A stretch of 64,000 nt of DNA from contig WNDY01000005.1 of assembly GCA_009914555.1 (NCBI GenBank), positions 1-64,000 on the forward strand. Direction: 5' to 3'. The translations under genes were made by a program, and so were the position numbers. Under the pieces are notes generated by a model. It ran no database searches. It worked only from the letters and a program-made list of their open reading frames with translations, and was not told the DNA's origin. The stretch is from Xylophilus sp. Its GTDB lineage: Bacteria; Pseudomonadota; Gammaproteobacteria; Burkholderiales; Burkholderiaceae_C. This document shows, piece after piece, positions 1-9,983 of the stretch (positions are counted from its first letter, which is position 1; each line of letters opens with the position of its first letter).

Positions 1-316
1 TGACCGTGGTAGCCAATACTGCTCGCGCGAGCACCGCGCCCTGTTGGAGCAATACGCTTTGATCGCCAGCATGAGTGCCAGAGGCAACTGCTACGACAAC
101 GCAGCAATGGAGAGTTGGAACCACAGTCTGAAGGTCGAGGCCATCCATGGTGAACACCTCGCCACACGGGAGCAGGCCAAGGCTCATGTGTTTGACTACA
201 TTGAGGTTGACTACAATCGGATCCGGCTGCACTCGACCCTGGGCTACCTCAGCCCAGAGCAGTACGAGCTGGCCAATGTCGCTTAGATAGGTGTCCGTAA
301 ATCAGGGGCAAGATCA
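1..316 (+). mobile_element. Right end of an IS3-family insertion sequence (partial)
   Basis: The window opens inside an insertion sequence of the IS3 family. The visible part holds the 3' end of the transposase gene and then a terminal sequence which, read on the minus strand from 316, starts TGATCTTGCCCCTGATTTAC, a typical IS3-group terminal inverted repeat. The left end and any target duplication lie outside the window. Host coding sequence of a DUF1631 gene resumes immediately at 317, so the element sits inside that gene. Confidence 0.85.
2..286 (+). CDS. IS3-family transposase OrfB, C-terminal part
   Basis: This is the 3' part of an rve-type integrase core; the reading frame is open from base 2, so the gene begins upstream of the window. 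The visible residues start with DRGSQYCS, the second catalytic Asp of the DDE triad. [11 protein letters not shown] carries the catalytic Glu, and the typical ending [17 protein letters not shown] follows. The enzyme performs cut-and-copy transposition of the element. It stops 30 bases before the terminal repeat, as is usual for IS3 elements. Whether the complete element is active cannot be judged from here. Confidence 0.9.
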   Translation, partial: DRGSQYCSREHRALLEQYALIASMSARGNCYDNAAMESWNHSLKVEAIHGEHLATREQAKAHVFDYIEVDYNRIRLHSTLGYLSPEQYELANVA

Positions 317-1447
317 GAGAACATCACCCAGGACGAGCGCCTGCTGCCCGGCGTGCGCCAGGCCGTGCGGGACCTGGAGCCGGCGCTGATGCAGCTCGTG
401 CTGGCCGACCCGCGCTTCTTCAGCGACCGCGAGCATCCCGCGCGCCGCCTGCTCGACGAGATGACGCAGCGCAGCCTGGCCTTCGACAGCGAGGCCGCGC
501 CGGGCTTCAGGGACTTCCTGCGCGTGCTGCGCGCGGCGGTCGACCGGCTGGCCGCCGCGCCGATCGCCGACGCCCGGCCCTTCGAGGCCGCGCTGGAGGG
601 CCTGCAGCGGGCCTGGGCCGCGCAGGATGCGGAGGAACTCGCCCGGCGCGAGCAGGCCGTGCAGGAGCTGCTGCATGCCGAGCAGCGCAACCTGCTGGCC
701 GAGAAGATCGCGGCCGACATCCGCGCCTGGCCCGACGCGGCCCAGGTGCCCGACGAGGTGCTGGCCTTCGCCACCGGCCCCTGGTCGCACGTGATGGCCG
801 AGGCCCGGCTGGGCGACCGCGTGGGCGGCGCCAGCGACCCGGGCGGCTACGCGGGCGTGGTGCCCAACCTGTTCTGGAGCGCCCGGCCGGACCTGGCGCG
901 CGCGGCCATCCCGCGCCTCACGCGGCTGATTCCCGGCCTGCTGGCCAAGCTGCGCGAGGGCCTGAAGACCATCGACTACCCGCCCCAGCAGGCCAGCGCG
1001 TTCTTCGAACGCCTGATCGGCCTGCACCAGCGGGCGTTTCAGGCCGGCGGCCCGGCCGGCCGGCAGCCGCCGCCCGCGCCCCCCGCAGCCGCCGCGCAGC
1101 CGGCGGCCGCCGCGGTCTCGGCCGCGGCCGCCTCGGTGGCGGCGGAGGAATCGGCTGTCGCCGCCGCGCCGGCGCCCGCGTTCGCGCTGGAGGTCGGTGC
1201 CTGGGTCGAAATCCTCGACCACGGCCGCCCGGCGCGCACCCAGCTCACCTGGACCAGCCCGCACGGCACCCTCTTTCTCTTCACCGCGGCCGACGGCAGC
1301 ACCCGCTCGATGACCCGCCGCATGCGCGACCGCCTGGCCGCAGAGGGCGCGCTGCGCGTGGTGGCCGGCGGCGCCGTGGTCGCCGGCGCGCTCGACGCGG
1401 TGGCGCAGACGGCGCTGCGCAATTCGATCAAGCCCGGCAAGGGCTGA
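317..1447 (+). pseudogene. DUF1631 protein, 5' part removed by IS insertion
   Basis: The frame is open from the insertion-sequence end (317) to a stop at 1447 and encodes about 376 residues. It matches the C-terminal half of the DUF1631 family, large cytoplasmic proteins of Burkholderiales of unknown function, normally about 700 residues or more. The last 100 residues hold the conserved block with WVEILDHGRPARTQLTW and SPHGTLFLFT. A long Ala/Pro linker (about residues 245-290) precedes it. The N-terminal half is absent because the insertion sequence lies directly upstream. Any product would need a start inside the fragment (for example GTG at 353). I treat it as inactivated by transposition. 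Confidence 0.8.
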
Positions 1448-1737
1448 TACTCCTGGCCATGATGCTCCATAGCGCGCATGAGGAGCGCGCCTGTGGCCTA
1501 TACCCCCCCCATACTGCAGTCCACGCGAGGCCGGGCCGGCAGGCGTCGCACCAGATGGATGTGGTTTTGCGCAGCGCATACGGTTCGTCGGCACAGGCCG
1601 GCGGCACGCACGCTGACCTTTTCGACCTGCGCTTCCAGCCGGGCCGGCGCCGTCATTGCCGCGACCGGACCGGCCGGCGGACAGGTCGCGGCTCGGCAGG
1701 AGGAAGCGCTTGGCCCAGCGGGGCGGGGTCCCGTCCC

Positions 1738-2760
1738 TCAGGGATGGAAGTCCGCCGCGGCCGGCAGCCACAGGCCGCCCACGCGCAGCGACTGCGCGGC
1801 CCGCACCGCGCGCACCGTGGCCCGCGCCACGGCTTCGGCGGCCATCACGCCGAGCACCATCGGGCCCGGCGCGCCGTCTTCCCCTGGTGCGACGGCGCCC
1901 GTGGAGAGCGCGAACAGCACGTCGCCGTCGCCCGTGGTGTGCACCGGATTGACGGCGCGGGCCAGCCCGTCGTGGCCGGCCGTGGCCAGGCGCTGCGCCT
2001 GGGCCTTGGTGAGCCGCGCATCGGTGGCGATCACGCCGATCGTGGTGTTGGCGCCCGGCAGCAGCGGGCGCGGCGGCGCGCCGGCCAGCAGCGTGCGGCG
2101 GGTGTCGCGCAGGCGCAGGCCGTCGTCGCTGCGGGCGCCGGCCAGGATGCGGCCGCTGTCCGGGTCGACCACGTCGCCGAGCGCATTGCAGGCCACGATC
2201 GCGCCCACGGTCACGCCGCCCACGGTGACCGAGGCGCCGCCGATGCCGCCCTTCATCGCCAGGCCGGCGCCGAACAGCTTGCCGACGATGGCGCCGCAGC
2301 CGGCGCCCACGTTGCCTTCCTGCGGCGCGGCGGCGGATGCCGCCGCGCAGGCCGCATAGCCGGCGGCTGCATCGGGGCGGATGCGCGCATGTGCTCGGTC
2401 GGCGGCCCCCGGCAGGTCGAACAGCACGGCCGCCGGCACGATCGGGATGGTGGCGATACCCATGTCCAGCCCGATTCCGTGCTCTTCGAGCCACTGCACC
2501 GCGCCGTCGGCCGCCGCCAGCCCGAAGGCGCTGCCGCCGGCGAGCACCACGGCATGGATGCGCTCGACGGTGTTGGACGGGTCGAGCAGGGCGGTCTCGC
2601 GCGTGCCGGGCGCCGCGCCGCGGGCGTCCACCGCGGCCACGGCGCCGTCGCGCGCGAGGACGACGGTGCAGCCGGTGGGGCGGCGCGGGTCGCTGAAATG
2701 GCCGACTGCGATGCCGGCAATGTCGGTGATGGCGCCAGCCGGCACGCAGGCAGAGGTCAT
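1738..2760 (-). CDS. P1 (S58) family N-terminal-nucleophile peptidase
   Basis: A 340-residue protein of the DmpA/NylC group, aminopeptidases or amidases that cut themselves into two subunits. The conserved glycine-rich blocks are present: VLAGGSAFGL near residue 75, and GNVGAGCGAIVGKLFG and MKGGIGGA in the middle. The motif PGANTTIGVIATDA near residue 240 fits the Asn-Thr autoprocessing site of NylC-type members, which makes Thr the likely nucleophile. The start is the ATG at 2760, which overlaps the stop of the upstream toxin gene by four bases (ATGA). The gene is thus the third in a coupled minus-strand operon with a toxin-antitoxin pair. The substrate cannot be told from sequence. Confidence 0.85.
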   Translation of the reverse strand: MTSACVPAGAITDIAGIAVGHFSDPRRPTGCTVVLARDGAVAAVDARGAAPGTRETALLDPSNTVERIHAVVLAGGSAFGLAAADGAVQWLEEHGIGLDMGIATIPIVPAAVLFDLPGAADRAHARIRPDAAAGYAACAAASAAAPQEGNVGAGCGAIVGKLFGAGLAMKGGIGGASVTVGGVTVGAIVACNALGDVVDPDSGRILAGARSDDGLRLRDTRRTLLAGAPPRPLLPGANTTIGVIATDARLTKAQAQRLATAGHDGLARAVNPVHTTGDGDVLFALSTGAVAPGEDGAPGPMVLGVMAAEAVARATVRAVRAAQSLRVGGLWLPAAADFHP

Positions 2761-3083
2761 CGGTGGTAGTCGCTTTCGCGCTGGCGGCGCACGGCGCCGA
2801 TGGTCACCGTGGCTGCATCGACGATCTCGAACAGCGCCACGTAGCCTTGCGCGCCGAATGGAATGATCAGTTCGCGCACGAAGCTGCTGGCGCCGGCCTT
2901 GCGGCAGCTGAAGGGGCTGTGCGACAGAAACAGGCCGGCGCTGCGGATGGCCTGCAAGGCACGTTCGGGCTCTTCCAGGTCGCCTGCGGCGCTCGCCAGT
3001 TCGCATTCGACCAGGTGGTCGAACAGCCCCTCCAGGTCTTCCTCGGCCTCGCAGCTGAAGAGGACGGCGTAGCGCTGCGTCAT
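2757..3083 (-). CDS. RelE/ParE-family toxin
   Basis: A 108-residue protein with the compact RelE/ParE layout: an N-terminal strand and helix (RYAVLFSCEAEEDLEGLFDH) and a C-terminal beta-hairpin ending in a basic tail (VTIGAVRRQRESDYHR). Members either cleave mRNA on the ribosome (RelE) or poison gyrase (ParE); which applies here cannot be told. Its ATG overlaps the stop of the antitoxin gene (ATGA at 3080-3083), the classical antitoxin-first coupling. Its own stop overlaps the start of the P1 peptidase. The gene is intact in a neighbourhood full of broken genes, as expected for an addictive module. Confidence 0.8.
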   Translation of the reverse strand: MTQRYAVLFSCEAEEDLEGLFDHLVECELASAAGDLEEPERALQAIRSAGLFLSHSPFSCRKAGASSFVRELIIPFGAQGYVALFEIVDAATVTIGAVRRQRESDYHR

Positions 3084-3361
3084 GGAAAGCGGGCTGCCTG
3101 CTTCCGCCGTGCGGCGGCGAGGTTCGCATCGAGCCGGGACAGCACCGCGTCGGCCGGCACGCCGTCGCCTGCGGATTGCGTGCGGGCGATGGCGGCCAGA
3201 CCGCGCCGCAGGAAGTCGGCCTGCTCGCGGCGCCGATGGACCTCCCGGCGCACCGCGCTTTCGACCAGCGCGGCGAGTGTTTCGCCTTCTTCGAGCGACT
3301 GCTCCAGCTCCTGGCGGAACTCGGGCGTGGTGCGTACCGGGGGGATGGTGGCGGTCTTCAT
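3080..3361 (-). CDS. Antitoxin of a RelE/ParE-type toxin-antitoxin pair
   Basis: A 93-residue protein starting at ATG 3361. It resembles the YlcI/YnfO-type antitoxins: a short N-terminal strand (KTATIPPVRTTPEFRQELE) that could form a ribbon-helix-helix DNA-binding unit, then a charged helical region (LVESAVRREVHRRREQADF) and a flexible toxin-binding tail. Antitoxins of this type neutralise the toxin and usually repress their own promoter. Its stop overlaps the toxin start by four bases. The 133 bases upstream, before the metal ATPase stop, hold no clear operator that I can identify. Confidence 0.7.
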   Translation of the reverse strand: MKTATIPPVRTTPEFRQELEQSLEEGETLAALVESAVRREVHRRREQADFLRRGLAAIARTQSAGDGVPADAVLSRLDANLAAARRKQAARFP

Positions 3362-3494
3362 CGTCGAAATTGTATTGCGAATGTGATGCGGCAGAACGTC
3401 AGCCCGCCGGATACCGCTCGAACACCCGGGCGCGCCCGCCCTCCAGCACCAGCAGCACCTCGAACGCATCGCGCCGCCCGCCGTGGCCGGCACG

Positions 3495-5510
<2,016 letters not shown>

Positions 5511-5516
5511 GGCACC

Positions 5517-5547
5517 ATTGGAGACCTTCAAGCAGCTTCAAGGTCAA
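5517..5547 (-). promoter_or_regulatory. MerR-type operator and promoter of the metal ATPase
   Basis: Between the divergent ATPase and regulator genes lies a near-perfect dyad, ACCTTnAAGCnGCTTnAAGGT (5524-5544). Read on the minus strand it sits between a -35 TTGACC (5547-5542) and a -10 TCCAAT (5522-5517), separated by 19 bases, the over-long spacer that MerR-family activators untwist. The expected transcription start falls at or next to the ATPase ATG (5510), so the ATPase message may have almost no leader. Confidence 0.8.
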
Positions 5548-5550
5548 GCC

Positions 5551-6015
5551 ATGGCAGACGGAGATCCTCCCTACCGTATCGGCGAAGCCGCCCGGCTGTC
5601 GGGCGTGCCGGCGGCCAGCATCCGCTACTACGAGAACGAGGGTTTGCTGCCCGCTCCCGGCCGGGAGGACAACCGCTACCGCCTGTACGGCGAGGACGAC
5701 GTGCATGTGCTGCGCTTCATCCGCCTGTGCCGGGCGCTCGACATGTCGCTCGACGAGGTGCGCGCGCTGCTGCGCCTGGACTGGAACGACCGCGACGACT
5801 GCGCGGCGGCGCGGGAAACACTCGATGCGCACCTGGGCCACGTCCGTGCGCGGCTGCTGGAGCTGCAGGCGCTGGAGCGCGACCTGCGCGGCCTGCGCGA
5901 CCGCTGCGACGGCTCGGCCGGCCCCTGCGGGATCATCCACACGCTGCATACGCGCGCCGACGCGCAGCCGCCCGGCCTGCCGCCGCCGGCCGCGCCGGGC
6001 AAGCGGCACGTATAG
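5551..6015 (+). CDS. MerR-family metal-responsive regulator (CadR/PbrR-like)
   Basis: A 154-residue MerR-family activator starting at ATG 5551. The N-terminal winged helix (YRIGEAARLSGVPAASIRYY) is followed by a dimerisation helix. The effector end carries cysteines in RDDCAAARE and RCDGSAGPCGI, the pattern of Cd/Pb/Zn sensors of the CadR/PbrR branch; Hg-type MerR spacing is not seen. It should bind the dyad just upstream of its own start and activate the divergent ATPase when metal binds. An alternative ATG at 5509 would place the operator inside the coding region and is less likely. The Ala/Pro-rich tail ends in a single His. Confidence 0.88.
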   Translation: MADGDPPYRIGEAARLSGVPAASIRYYENEGLLPAPGREDNRYRLYGEDDVHVLRFIRLCRALDMSLDEVRALLRLDWNDRDDCAAARETLDAHLGHVRARLLELQALERDLRGLRDRCDGSAGPCGIIHTLHTRADAQPPGLPPPAAPGKRHV

Positions 6016-6022
6016 CCCTTCC

Positions 6023-6331
6023 TCAGGAGGTCCGCACGCCCCTGGCCAGCCGCCGGCCGGCCTTGTCGAGCCAGAGATCGAGGTTGGCCAGCAGGTCCTG
6101 CTGGCTGAAGGAGCAGCTTTCCTCGCTGAACAGCGCGCCGGCCTCCAGCCGGTCAAGCAGGCCATGCAGCACCTCGCCGAAGGCCGGAGGCAGCGCTGCC
6201 AGCAGGCCCGCCTGGGACCGTGCGGCCTGGCTGAAGTCGGCAATGCGCATGCTGCCGGCGCGCAATTCCGCCAGCGCCGCGCCCAGCGTTCCCAACGCCG
6301 ACACGGCCTCGCTATAGTTGGAATTCGACAT
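6023..6331 (-). CDS. Small protein of unknown function
   Basis: A 102-residue acidic, Leu/Ala-rich, soluble protein with no signal peptide, membrane segment or motif that I recognise; it looks largely alpha-helical. It converges on the MerR gene (7 bases between stops) and is divergent from metN. The 90-base spacer to metN has an AT-rich stretch around 6330-6350 that stands out in this GC-rich genome and may hold its promoter. Codon use is like that of its neighbours, so I accept it as a real gene without assigning a function. Confidence 0.5.
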   Translation of the reverse strand: MSNSNYSEAVSALGTLGAALAELRAGSMRIADFSQAARSQAGLLAALPPAFGEVLHGLLDRLEAGALFSEESCSFSQQDLLANLDLWLDKAGRRLARGVRTS

Positions 6332-6354
6332 ATAAATATTTTTATTTATTCGTT

Positions 6355-6382
6355 TTGCAACATTGGCGCTGCGACGGATACT
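6355..6382 (+). promoter_or_regulatory. Candidate sigma-70 promoter of metNIQ
   Basis: TTGCAA at 6355-6360 and GATACT at 6377-6382 are separated by 16 bases and lie 38 bases before the metN start. Both hexamers match four of six consensus positions. No MetJ box or SAM riboswitch could be recognised. Confidence 0.3.
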
Positions 6383-6420
6383 CTGAGCTTTTGCGACGGC
6401 GCGGCCGGCACATTGCGTTT

Positions 6421-7290
6421 ATGAGCACGATACCAGCGAGCACAGCGGCCGTGATCCGGCTCGAAGCCGTCGGCAGGACCTTCTCCCTGCCCGGCGGGCA
6501 GACCTTCGAGGCCGTGCGTTCGGTGTCTCTCGACATCCACGCGGGCGACGTCTTCGGCCTGATCGGCAAGAGCGGCGCCGGCAAGTCCACGCTGCTGCGC
6601 CTGATCAACCTGCTGGAGCGTCCGGACCAAGGCCGCGTCATCGTCGACGGCGCGGACCTGACCCGGCTGTCGAAGAAGGCGCTGCGCGACACGCGCCAGT
6701 CCATCGGCATGATCTTCCAGCAGTTCAACCTGCTGCAAAACGCCGCCGTGGCCGACAACGTGGCCTTCCCGCTGCGCCTGCACGGCAACCGCGCCCAGAC
6801 CGAGATCGCCAGCCGCGTGCGCGAATGCCTGGACATCGTGGGCCTCGCCGACAAGATCGACAGCTACCCGGCGCAGCTCTCGGGCGGCCAGAAGCAGCGC
6901 GTGGCCATCGCCCGCGCGCTCGCGCCCCATCCCAAGGTGCTGCTGTGCGACGAGCCCACCTCGGCGCTCGACACCGAGACCACGCGCTCGGTGCTGGCCA
7001 CGCTGCGCAGCATCAACGAACAGTTCGGCGTGACCATCGTGCTGGTCACCCACGAACTGTCGGTCGTGCGCGCGCTGTGCGACAAGGTCGCGGTGCTCGA
7101 AGGCGGCAGCCTGGTGGAGCAGTTCGCCGTGGCCGACTTCGACACGCCCCGCATCAGCGCGCTGGGCCGCGAACTGGCCGAGGAGCAGGTGCGCGACCAG
7201 ATCCTCGCCGAGCAGGCCGAGCACATCGCGGCCATCGCGGCGCGCGTGGCCCGGCCGGTGCCGCCGGCCGCAGCCGTGCGCCTGGCCTGA
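6421..7290 (+). CDS. metN: Methionine ABC transporter ATP-binding protein
   Basis: A 289-residue ABC ATPase that powers D/L-methionine import with metI and metQ downstream. Walker A is GKSGAGKST near residue 48, the Q-loop follows in IGMIFQQFNLL, the signature is LSGGQKQR, Walker B is VLLCDEPTSALD and the switch His lies in LVTHE. E. coli MetN has about 343 residues because of a C-terminal NIL regulatory domain. Here the protein ends after a helical linker, so that methionine-sensing domain appears to be missing. The start is ATG 6421; a start at 6355 would overlap the likely promoter. It is followed after 59 bases by metI. Confidence 0.88.
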   Translation: MSTIPASTAAVIRLEAVGRTFSLPGGQTFEAVRSVSLDIHAGDVFGLIGKSGAGKSTLLRLINLLERPDQGRVIVDGADLTRLSKKALRDTRQSIGMIFQQFNLLQNAAVADNVAFPLRLHGNRAQTEIASRVRECLDIVGLADKIDSYPAQLSGGQKQRVAIARALAPHPKVLLCDEPTSALDTETTRSVLATLRSINEQFGVTIVLVTHELSVVRALCDKVAVLEGGSLVEQFAVADFDTPRISALGRELAEEQVRDQILAEQAEHIAAIAARVARPVPPAAAVRLA

Positions 7291-7349
7291 GCGGCTTCTT
7301 TTCTTTTTCTTCCTTCCGGTCCGCCGACCGCCCCCGAGCCGCATCCCCC

Positions 7350-8012
7350 ATGTCCGAAAGCATTGCCGCCATCCTTCCCGAGCTGTGGGTCGCCGTCGGC
7401 CAGACCTTTCTGATGCTCGCCATCGGCCTGTCGGCCGCCATCGTGATCGGCGGCCCGCTCGGTGTGCTGCTGTTCCTGCTCGGCCCCGGCCAGTCGCTCG
7501 ACAACCGGCCGGCCTACCTGGTGCTGAGCTGGGTCGTGAACACCGTGCGCTCTTTCCCGTTCATAATCCTGCTGGTCGCGCTGGTGCCGGTCACGCGGGT
7601 GATCGCCGGCACCTCGATCGGACCGCTGGCCGCGTCCGTGCCGCTGTCGTTCGCAGCCATTCCCTACTTCGCGCGGCTGGTGGAGCAGAGCATCCGCGAA
7701 GTGCCGCGCGGCGTGATCGAGGCGGCCCATGCGATGGGCGCGTCCGAAATCCAGATCGTCTGGCGCGTGCTGGTGCGCGAAGCCCGCTCGGGCCTGATCC
7801 TCGCGCTGACCGTGCTGGCTGTGAGTTTCCTGTCGTACTCGGCCATCGCCGGGGTGGTGGGCGGCGGCGGCATCGGCGACCTCGCGATCCGCTACGGCTA
7901 CTACCGCTTCCAGACCGACGTGATGCTGCTGACCGTGGCGCTGCTCGTGGTGCTGGTGCAGATCATCCAGTTCGGCGGCAATGCGCTGGCGCACCGCCTC
8001 GACAAACGTTGA
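7350..8012 (+). CDS. metI: Methionine ABC transporter permease
   Basis: A 220-residue inner-membrane permease of the MetI type with about five transmembrane segments. The EAA-type coupling loop (PRGVIEAAHAMGASEIQIV) sits near residue 125 and contacts the ATPase. The end with FLSYSAIAGVVGGGGIGDLAIRYGY is highly characteristic of MetI. It lies between metN and metQ, the usual order for this operon. Confidence 0.9.
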   Translation: MSESIAAILPELWVAVGQTFLMLAIGLSAAIVIGGPLGVLLFLLGPGQSLDNRPAYLVLSWVVNTVRSFPFIILLVALVPVTRVIAGTSIGPLAASVPLSFAAIPYFARLVEQSIREVPRGVIEAAHAMGASEIQIVWRVLVREARSGLILALTVLAVSFLSYSAIAGVVGGGGIGDLAIRYGYYRFQTDVMLLTVALLVVLVQIIQFGGNALAHRLDKR

Positions 8013-8055
8013 ACCACACGTTTTCCACTCTTCCCTCGCAAGCAGGAGCCTTTCC

Positions 8056-8874
8056 ATGATCTCGATCCGTCGCCGCATCGCCGTCGGCCTCGCCGCCGCC
8101 ACGCTGGGCGCGCTGGCCCTGGGCGTCCAGGCCCAGCCGGCCACCAAGAAGGAACTGGTGCTCGGCGCCACCGCCGGCTCCAACGGCGACCAGCTCAAGT
8201 GGGGTATCGTGCCGCTGCTCGAGAAGAAGGGCTACAAGGTCCGCATCGTCGAGTTCAACGACTACGTGCAGCCCAACCTCGCACTGGCCCAGGGCTCGCT
8301 CGACGCCAACCTGTTCCAGCACCGCGTCTACCTGCAGAAGTTCGCCGCCGAGCACAAGCTCGACCTGGCCGAGATCGTGCAGGCGCCGATCGCGCCGCTC
8401 GGCGTGTACTCGACCAAGCGCAAGACCCTGGCGGACATCAGGGAAGGCGACCGCTTCGCCATCCCGAACGACCCGAGCAACCTGGCCCGCGCGCTGCTGC
8501 TTCTGGAGCAGAACAGGCTCATCACGCTCAAGCCCGGCATCGACCCGCTGCGCGCCACCCAGAACGACGTGGCCGGGAACCCGCGCAAGATCCGGTTCCA
8601 GCCACTCGAAGCCGCCCAGCTGCCGCGCGCGCTCGGCGATGTGGAATTCGCGGTCATCACCGGCAACTTCGCCATCTCCTCGGGCCTGAAGCTGACCGAG
8701 GCGGTGGTGCTGGAGAAGACGCCGGACCACTACCTGAACGTGGTCGCGGTCAAGTCCGCGGACAAGGACACGCCCTGGGCCAGGGACCTGGTCCAGGCCT
8801 TCCGCTCGCCCGAGTTCAAGGCGGTGGTCGACAGCAGGTTCCCGGGCTACGCCAAGCCCGCCTTCCTGCAGTAG
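8056..8874 (+). CDS. metQ: Methionine-binding protein, NlpA/MetQ family
   Basis: A 272-residue substrate-binding protein that delivers methionine to MetNI. The N-terminus is a Sec signal peptide (RRRIAVGLAAATLGALALGVQA) ending in AQA with no lipobox cysteine, so this homologue appears to be a soluble periplasmic protein, unlike the lipoprotein MetQ of E. coli. The family motifs FNDYVQPNLALAQGSLDANLFQH and AIPNDPSNLARAL are present. It ends 24 bases before the acireductone dioxygenase gene, which suggests one transcript. Confidence 0.9.
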   Translation: MISIRRRIAVGLAAATLGALALGVQAQPATKKELVLGATAGSNGDQLKWGIVPLLEKKGYKVRIVEFNDYVQPNLALAQGSLDANLFQHRVYLQKFAAEHKLDLAEIVQAPIAPLGVYSTKRKTLADIREGDRFAIPNDPSNLARALLLLEQNRLITLKPGIDPLRATQNDVAGNPRKIRFQPLEAAQLPRALGDVEFAVITGNFAISSGLKLTEAVVLEKTPDHYLNVVAVKSADKDTPWARDLVQAFRSPEFKAVVDSRFPGYAKPAFLQ

Positions 8875-8898
8875 GCCGGCCGCGAGCCGAGGCGAGCC

Positions 8899-9477
8899 AT
8901 GGCGGCGCTGGTGCATTTCGACGAGGCAGGGCAGTGGGGGGAGACGCTCGTCTGCGAGCAGCCGATCCGCGCGGCCCTGCAGCGCTACGGCTTGGCCTGC
9001 GGCCGCTGGCCGCTGCGCGACCTGGGCGACGGCAGCATCGATGCGGTGCGCGCCGCCTACCACGGCGAGCTCGACGGCCTGGGCCTGGCGGTCCGCAGCG
9101 TCGACCGCGTGCAGTTGCGGCCCGACCATGCCGGCTGGCCCGAACTGCGGCAGAAGTTCATCGCCGAGCACACGCACGACGATGCCGAGGTCCGCTACTT
9201 CCTCGACGGAGCCGGCATCTTCTACATCCGCGTGGACGGCGGCTTTCTGGCGCTGCTGTGCGAGGCGGGGGACTGGGTCGCGGTGCCGGCCGGCACGCGA
9301 CATTTCTTCGATGCGGGCGAAGCGCCGTCGTTCGATGCGCTGCGCATCTTCACCGCGCCCGAAGGCTGGGTGGCCCGGCCCACGGGTGCCGAGGCGCCGC
9401 CGCTGCCGCTGTTCGACGAATTCGTGGCCGGGCTGCTGGAGCTGACCGGCCATGCCGAGCCGGCCTGCGACCTTTGA
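8899..9477 (+). CDS. mtnD: Acireductone dioxygenase (methionine salvage)
   Basis: A 192-residue cupin of the ARD family. It oxidises the acireductone of the methionine salvage pathway, giving the keto-acid precursor of methionine plus formate (Fe form) or a carbon-monoxide off-pathway product (Ni form). The metal site is visible in EHTHDDAEVRYFLDG (two His and a Glu) and the later His in PAGTRHFFDAG. The gene directly follows metNIQ, which links salvage with methionine uptake. The usual partners mtnB and mtnC are not in this window, so a complete pathway cannot be claimed. Confidence 0.88.
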   Translation: MAALVHFDEAGQWGETLVCEQPIRAALQRYGLACGRWPLRDLGDGSIDAVRAAYHGELDGLGLAVRSVDRVQLRPDHAGWPELRQKFIAEHTHDDAEVRYFLDGAGIFYIRVDGGFLALLCEAGDWVAVPAGTRHFFDAGEAPSFDALRIFTAPEGWVARPTGAEAPPLPLFDEFVAGLLELTGHAEPACDL

Positions 9478-9650
9478 GCGCCCTCTGCGGGGGCGGGGAA
9501 ACGGAGGCCGGCATTCTCTTGAGCGAAAAACAAAATTCCGTCGATTGGCTGGGAGAGGGGGAAAATAGTGCATAATCGAGGGCTCATCCACCGGCGCTGT
9601 AGATGCCTGACCGAAGCGGGGCGGCGAAAGGTGGGAAAAGTTCGAGGAAT

Positions 9651-9726
9651 GGGTTCTTAGCTCAGTTGGTAGAGCAGCGGACTCTTAATCCGTAGGTCGA
9701 GTGTTCGAGTCACTCAGGACCCACCA
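9651..9726 (+). tRNA. tRNA-Lys (anticodon CTT)
   Basis: A complete 76-base tRNA cloverleaf. The acceptor stem pairs 9651-9657 with 9716-9722, and the D arm contains AGCTCAGTTGGTAGAGC. The anticodon loop reads ACTCTTAAT with anticodon CTT, the T arm is GAGTG-TTCGAGT-CACTC, and CCA is encoded at 9724-9726. A strong terminator follows 11 bases later, so it is probably a single-gene unit. Confidence 0.95.
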
Positions 9727-9736
9727 CCATTCCGCG

Positions 9737-9771
9737 CAAAGGCGCTACAGATTCAAGCTGTAGCGCCTTTG
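9737..9771 (+). terminator. Rho-independent terminator after tRNA-Lys
   Basis: A perfect 14-bp stem (9737-9750 with 9758-9771) closes a 7-base loop and is followed by a short T-rich stretch. It lies 11 bases after the tRNA. Confidence 0.85.
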
Positions 9772-9983
9772 TCGTTTGGCCCTGGCCGTTTGGCTTCGCC
9801 GAGGTTTCCATGCCAAACGCCGCATCAGCGTCCTCCGAAGCGCCCCTGCTGCTGGTCGCCGACGACCTCTCCCTCTTTGGTGCCGCCGTGGTCCATGCAC
9901 TGCGCGGTCCGCCCCGGGGCCGCGCTGCACGACCATCCCCAGAACAGCCAGCCAGCGGCTGTGCGCTCTGGCATACTTGGGTC

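Noticed and set aside
1448-1737. Possible gene between DUF1631 and the P1 peptidase (plus-strand ORF from 1478)
   Set aside because: The open frame runs on through the peptidase gene in antisense and its translation shows no recognisable protein. I see nothing convincing in this 290-base gap.
314-2494. A 726-codon minus-strand ORF, and similar long ORFs antisense or out of frame to real genes throughout
   Set aside because: In DNA this GC-rich, stop codons are rare and shadow frames stay open. Their translations are Arg/Ala/Pro/Gly-rich or His/Gln-rich with no family motif, and they lie over genes with clear families.
3402-3490. Possible remnant coding for DAFEVLLVLEGGRARVFERY between the antitoxin and the ATPase (minus strand)
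   Set aside because: The stretch reads like real protein sequence, but I could not assign it to a family and it has no start codon, so it is not listed as a gene.
9545-9576. TTGGCT and CATAAT upstream of tRNA-Lys as a sigma-70 promoter
   Set aside because: The spacer is 20 bases, too long for a normal promoter; the tRNA surely has one near here, but I cannot define it.
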